Origin: Megamerina dolium
Taxonomy: Eukaryota; Arthropoda; Insecta; Diptera; Megamerinidae
NCBI GenBank assembly: GCA_963854835.1
Contig: OY978528.1
Span: 36,907,269-36,971,268, forward strand
Reading direction: 5' to 3'
Length of the DNA stretch: 64,000 nt
The notes beneath the pieces are model-generated. The model was not told the DNA's origin and ran no database searches. It saw only the letters and a program-made list of their open reading frames with translations. The position numbers and the translations under genes were made by a program. Shown here one piece after another: positions 59,541 through 64,000 of the stretch (position 1 is its first letter; each line of letters begins with the position of its first letter).

Positions 59541-62500
59541 TGTTTGAGCGCTAAAAAAGCGGGATTACTAATTCACACACTCAATATATAAAAGCATAAA
59601 TATTGTAAGAAAGCCCTTCTAAGGTACCGAAAAAAATTCTAAGTAAGAAAAATTATAGGAGTCGATACTACATCGTACATTTAATGCATACTTTTTTTTA
59701 TCGAATACAGTAACTTTGAACAATAACAATATTCTAATTATTACATAAAATGTCCTTACTCCGATCACTATTCTTTCATAGTTTTCGGTAAGCCGCGATG
59801 TGCAGGTTGCAATCATGTTTTTCATTTCATATTCCCTAAAACTGGTTTTTTATTGTATCAGTGATACAATACAATACCTGCTGCAACTGCTAATACCACA
59901 CCTACCAGATCCAATAACTTTTTTTTTAAATAACACACGATATAAATTACCGTTAGTTATAACTACTGTGTTCGGCGTAGCAACCGACAGCTGAGTCATA
60001 ATCATTTGGTGAAGTTGCTCCGCTCAACAAGGTGTTTTTGTGCCACCCTAATTTAGTTATGTATTATCAAAACTTATTAATTTTATATTCCTCTTTATGC
60101 TATGTACTAGGTATATATATGTACATATGAACTATTATTTATTTTTGATGCTTAATTATATATGTACATAGAGTATGTATGTTAATATGCATTAAAGGAA
60201 CGGGATTATATTTTTTGGGTAAATAGCAGTACTTTTAAATGCATAAAATAGTTCATATGGTACATATTTAGTTGAAGTCATTTCTGATGTTAGTCAGTCA
60301 TCGAAAAACTCTCGATCAATAAAGTACATTCTCTGTTGTACTTCAGCATTGTTTTATTCGCTTCTACAGCTGCTAAAAAAGCTTAACAGCTCAACATACT
60401 GTATATAAAAAATTCCATGCGAAAAGACTGAGAATTCTACTTGTTGGAAACACTACATCCATTTATGATGTTGCTAATTCAATTTGTGGAAAATTTGTAA
60501 TTAAAAAAGATTGTACTTAAATTAATCAGATCAACCGAAACAGAACAATACTTAAAAAAAAACACTTTTATAAAAACAATTAAGACAATGGTGATGCCCT
60601 TGCTTGAATGATTGAATAAATTTTAATTTGAAATTATTTGTGCATTCGTATGTAGAAGGGTTATAAAATCTACAGACATAGCGATTTGATACTAAAAATC
60701 CTCAAGTGTTGCCAGCAGCATTACTACCTACTAAGGCAAAACAAACAGGCAAATCGAACAGGCCCGCATACATACAAATATCACATTGACAAGTTTGAAG
60801 AACCTAGAATCTTACTGTTGGTCTTTAAATCAAACAGGTCTAGAAGAAATGCTAAATTTTTACTATGTTGACACTATAAACATCAATAAATTGATTTTAT
60901 GCAAACTATCATTCATTACTATTTGCAAGATTTGTTAGAAAGCAAAAAGAAGACACGTATTTACTATGCAGCTACATAAGTGACTTAAAGCAACAAAGTC
61001 TCGTCAAAATCTCAATTGGCTCTTTGAAAGCAAGCATGAAAACTGGAAGGGTATTAAAAACAAACACAACAACATATGCTTGTAAAACGAGCTCGACTAA
61101 TATAATATGCTTCTCACATAAAACCTTAAATTTGCACAATGCCACTGTCTATAAATGGAAAAACAGTAACTACTAAAAAATTATTCCTTTTAACAGCAAC
61201 AGGGTGGAAAAAAATAATTTTCACCAGCAATACATACATGAGCTTGATTTCTTTTTGGACGTCTGCCAATTTGGAGTAATGGGTATGAATTGCATGCATG
61301 CACCACAGTAAGTATTTATAGATTCGCTAAATATTTACACACATGAGAAAAATACAATAATTGATTGCGTCGCTGTTCATTGTACTTATGTACATTCATA
61401 CTCGTAAGTGATAGTAAAAGTAATTGAAAGTTATAACCATGATCAAATAGGCATTGCACATCTATCAAATGGATTCTATGAAATTATTTACGTGCAGAGA
61501 TATGTGTGCATATGTATGTGTAAATGCGTGGAATGGGCAATCGTCCCCACCAAGAAAGTGTCAATAATTTTTGTAAAAAATGCAATGCCATAATTTAAAT
61601 ATTTGCCTAGACGACAACAGACAAGTAAACGCTTTACCTTTTCTTGTTCTCTTTCATTATTCTATTGTGCAGCATACATACTATGTACTTCTATGCATAC
61701 ATTTGTCATGGAAGAGGCGGCAAAAGAGTAAAATGCTAGACTTTCCATTCCTCTTTACAGTCGTCTCATTGTGTTCGAGTGTATGGCGTTTGTTTTTGGA
61801 GTGGAATAAGCCGCATGACAAATCGATTTTGTCTGGCAGGGTGTTTTAAATAAAATAAAAATATGCACAATAGTACTATGTTTAAAGATGGATTAATGGG
61901 TATGGATTTCAATTCTTTACATAGCTTGACGATAAAATTTATGTTTAAAGTATGTACATAGTATTTGACAAGATATTTCCGATGTGTGAAGTGACTTGAA
62001 TAGAATATAGTAGAGAATATATGTAAATAGATTTATTAAATGACAAATAATTATTTGCAAAATGTTTAAATACAAATAAATGAGGGATGGCGATGTTAAA
62101 TTGCCATTGTGTTGAAATGAGAAAATTCTAAACGAAATGGTTATTCCTTATTACTCACATACATCTTTCCAATTAATCACATTTTGATATGTATTTACCT
62201 GAAATGAAAAAAATTTAGAAATAGATTAGCATATGAATAATAGTAAATGGGAAAATACTTGTTAATTCCAAAAATTATTTCATTCAACAATTTAATTTGA
62301 AATTGTAAAATTTCACATGTTAAAAATAAATCACTCATCGCGTGCAAAGGTAACCTAAGAATGAAGTAAAATAAAAACCAAAATGAATTTTCAAGTAAAT
62401 TTTATTACTAATTCTCATAACTGAAACGAATAAAAATTAAAGCCGGTCATAAGTAACACAACACGCTGTGTTATGATGAGTTCCAGAACATATAGACGTA

Positions 62501-62689
62501 GTTTTCATGCTGAAAAATTAATCTTAAGCTCCATGTTTAGAATTACGTGCGCTAAATCTAAAAGTGGTGTTCTCCACCGTTTTTGCTCGATTGGTTTCTA
62601 TATGTACCACTAAAACCACCACTGATGCGATAAGTTTTGTTTAATTAACTTTGGCACCCTAAATTCGAAAGTCGCATTATAAAAATATC
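59541..62689. other. AT-rich non-coding stretch
   Basis: Over 3 kb without a convincing gene. Only chance ORFs below 90 codons. No TIR pair seen. Confidence 0.4.
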
Positions 62690-62920
62690 GGATTTTTGAG
62701 ACATAATTTTTTTTTTTGTATATTTATTTTAAATTTAATTTTAATATTTGCACCATATCTCAAGCAAGAAACTGCCAATATAATTCTAAAAGGTATTAAA
62801 ATAAAGGCAATATAATAAGGCAACAAATATTACCAGTGGTTTACATGTAATATTCGAAACGTGGACAAATTTCAGCATTTTGGACTAAATATAAAGACAT
62901 ATTTATACTTTTGGCTAAAG
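62690..62920. repeat. Dispersed repeat, second copy of 54880-55120
   Basis: GAGACATAATTTTTTT and CATATCTCAAGCAAGAAACT align with the first copy; GAAACGTGGACAAATTTCAG is the right part. Confidence 0.5.
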
Positions 62921-63509
62921 CCCGTTCAATTAATAAATATGGAGTTCTACCCAAGTTATTTAATTTTTGTTTAATGCTACTGCTTGTTTATTGAACATCA
63001 ACAATAAGAATTCGAATCTTAAAACTAAAAACAGCACAAAGTCCATAGTCAAAATAGAGCAACAGTATGTAATTCATAGACAAAATAAATGAAAATATAG
63101 TTTCATGTAGGTAAATACGTTCTATGCAGTCGCTTTTGTGAACTTTTATTTAACAAGTCTCTTGCTAGATGATTTGGATGATTTTTTAATTTTTGCAGGT
63201 GATCATATTTAAGTCCAACTAGTTCTTCTTCTGCTATAGGTATTTAGAAGTCTTTATGACAAACCAGGGTGCCTCAGATAATTTCTTTGACTATAAGCGT
63301 AAGAAATGATTTTTACAAGTTAATTTGAGCATGGTTCTTCCCACGAATCGCCTCTAAATATATGACCGAACCTCATTAATTTTCCCAACTGCAACATCTT
63401 TTCGGGTCATACTTATTCCTATAGCCATCTCTTATAGGGGCTCTCTACAAAATTGACATCGGTAAGTATGTTCTGAAGAAATGTTGATAAGGAAAAACTA
63501 ATGGAAGTC
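62921..63509. other. AT-rich spacer, part dispersed repeat
   Basis: 63345-63475 matches 58525-58610 weakly. No gene seen. Confidence 0.4.
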
Positions 63510-63872
63510 TCACTGAGAGGACACACTTAGGCCAAAAAGGCCTATTGTGATACCACCGAGCTTCTCTTCCAATACTGTTGTGCGTATTAAAATTGGACAG
63601 CATTAGAAGGGACCTACTTATACTAGCCTGTTCCGAACGGCAGAACTCTTGTGACATCACTTTAACTTAGTTTTGTCACAGAGCTCTTTTAAGAAGCATT
63701 TTTGACAAATTGTTACTGCCGAAAAAATTGCCAATTCTTGCCGGCAGGTGAGTACCGTTCGAAAGAAAAATATTTTCTATATTAAATTTTGTTATGCCTC
63801 AGCAGGGGATTGAACCCACGACCTACAGATCAGAAGGCCAATACACTAAACACTGAGCTACAGGACCACCTC
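63510..63872 (-). mobile_element. tRNA-derived SINE-like element, copy 3
   Basis: Same body and B box (inverse GGGGATTGAACC at 63807-63818) as copies 1 and 2, but more diverged and without the A run at its left end, so an older insertion. Confidence 0.75.
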
Positions 63873-64000
63873 GGTTGCTCCGGACATGCAAATTTTCTAA
63901 CAAATCCGGCCCTGTCTACCAAATCGCGCTCTTGCTAGTTTGTTAGCGTATACCAATGACTATATACATATATTTCCTATTCTAGCGGTGTTAAATTGTA

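Overview
The window looks like transposon-rich intergenic or intronic DNA from an insect, most likely a higher dipteran (a tephritid-type fly is my best guess). The evidence is the AT-rich background with many TATGTA-type words, long (TA)n, (CA)n and (TAA)n microsatellites, the mix of mariner, Tc1, R1-clade and RTE elements, and small GT..AG introns. There are no bacterial features: no operons, ribosome binding sites or CRISPR arrays. Recognisable coding DNA is almost entirely from mobile elements.

Layout. 1-3570: an R1-clade LINE on the minus strand that runs off the left edge, with an open ORF2 (endonuclease and reverse transcriptase), an ORF1 carrying one in-frame stop, and a 5' end against a (CA)n tract. 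4038-6080: a degenerate RTE LINE split by a nested mariner. 6518-7045: a 528-bp TIR element. 7424-9237: an LTR-like fragment, then a second RTE copy. 9534-9854 and 10378-11490: two foldback elements. 12785-13942: a decayed Tc1/mariner element. 14030-15088: a TIR element with a tRNA-like segment, then an LTR-like repeat. 15089-16737: a Tc1-like copy, followed by two possible host exons (16756-17242).

17267-27014 is the most striking part: one long (TA)n tract holding five complete Tc1-type elements of five families plus a SINE. Two of the families keep a complete transposase reading frame with the DDE residues (17442-19151, after removal of a 57-bp intron, and 24872-26483). A third (21338-22982) has an open frame but an altered C-terminus. 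The other two carry one or two inactivating changes.

27928-33169: a full-length but decayed R1-clade LINE with an 8-bp target-site duplication and poly(A). 33350-34457: a decayed mariner. 34824-34906: a possible short host first coding exon. 34910-45600 is mostly AT-rich and non-coding, with a transposase relic, a MITE, microsatellites and a short LINE 3' fragment whose hairpin matches the one at the end of the 33-kb LINE. 45610-48070: a repeat with an internal tandem array of roughly 300 bp. 48900-55250: a hairpin MITE, a possible core promoter, SINE copies, a 120-bp tandem array and an LTR-like piece. 55347-58514: the longest RTE copy, with endonuclease and a rearranged, partly duplicated RT. 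58850-59540: a mariner relic. 59540-64000: AT-rich, ending in a third full SINE copy.

The genes do not form a host pathway. They are independent mobile elements: LINEs make EN/RT proteins that copy their own RNA into target DNA, Tc1/mariner elements make DDE transposases that act on their own TIRs at TA dinucleotides, and SINEs and MITEs depend on such enzymes. Translations and alignments were made by eye, so boundaries of decayed elements are approximate.
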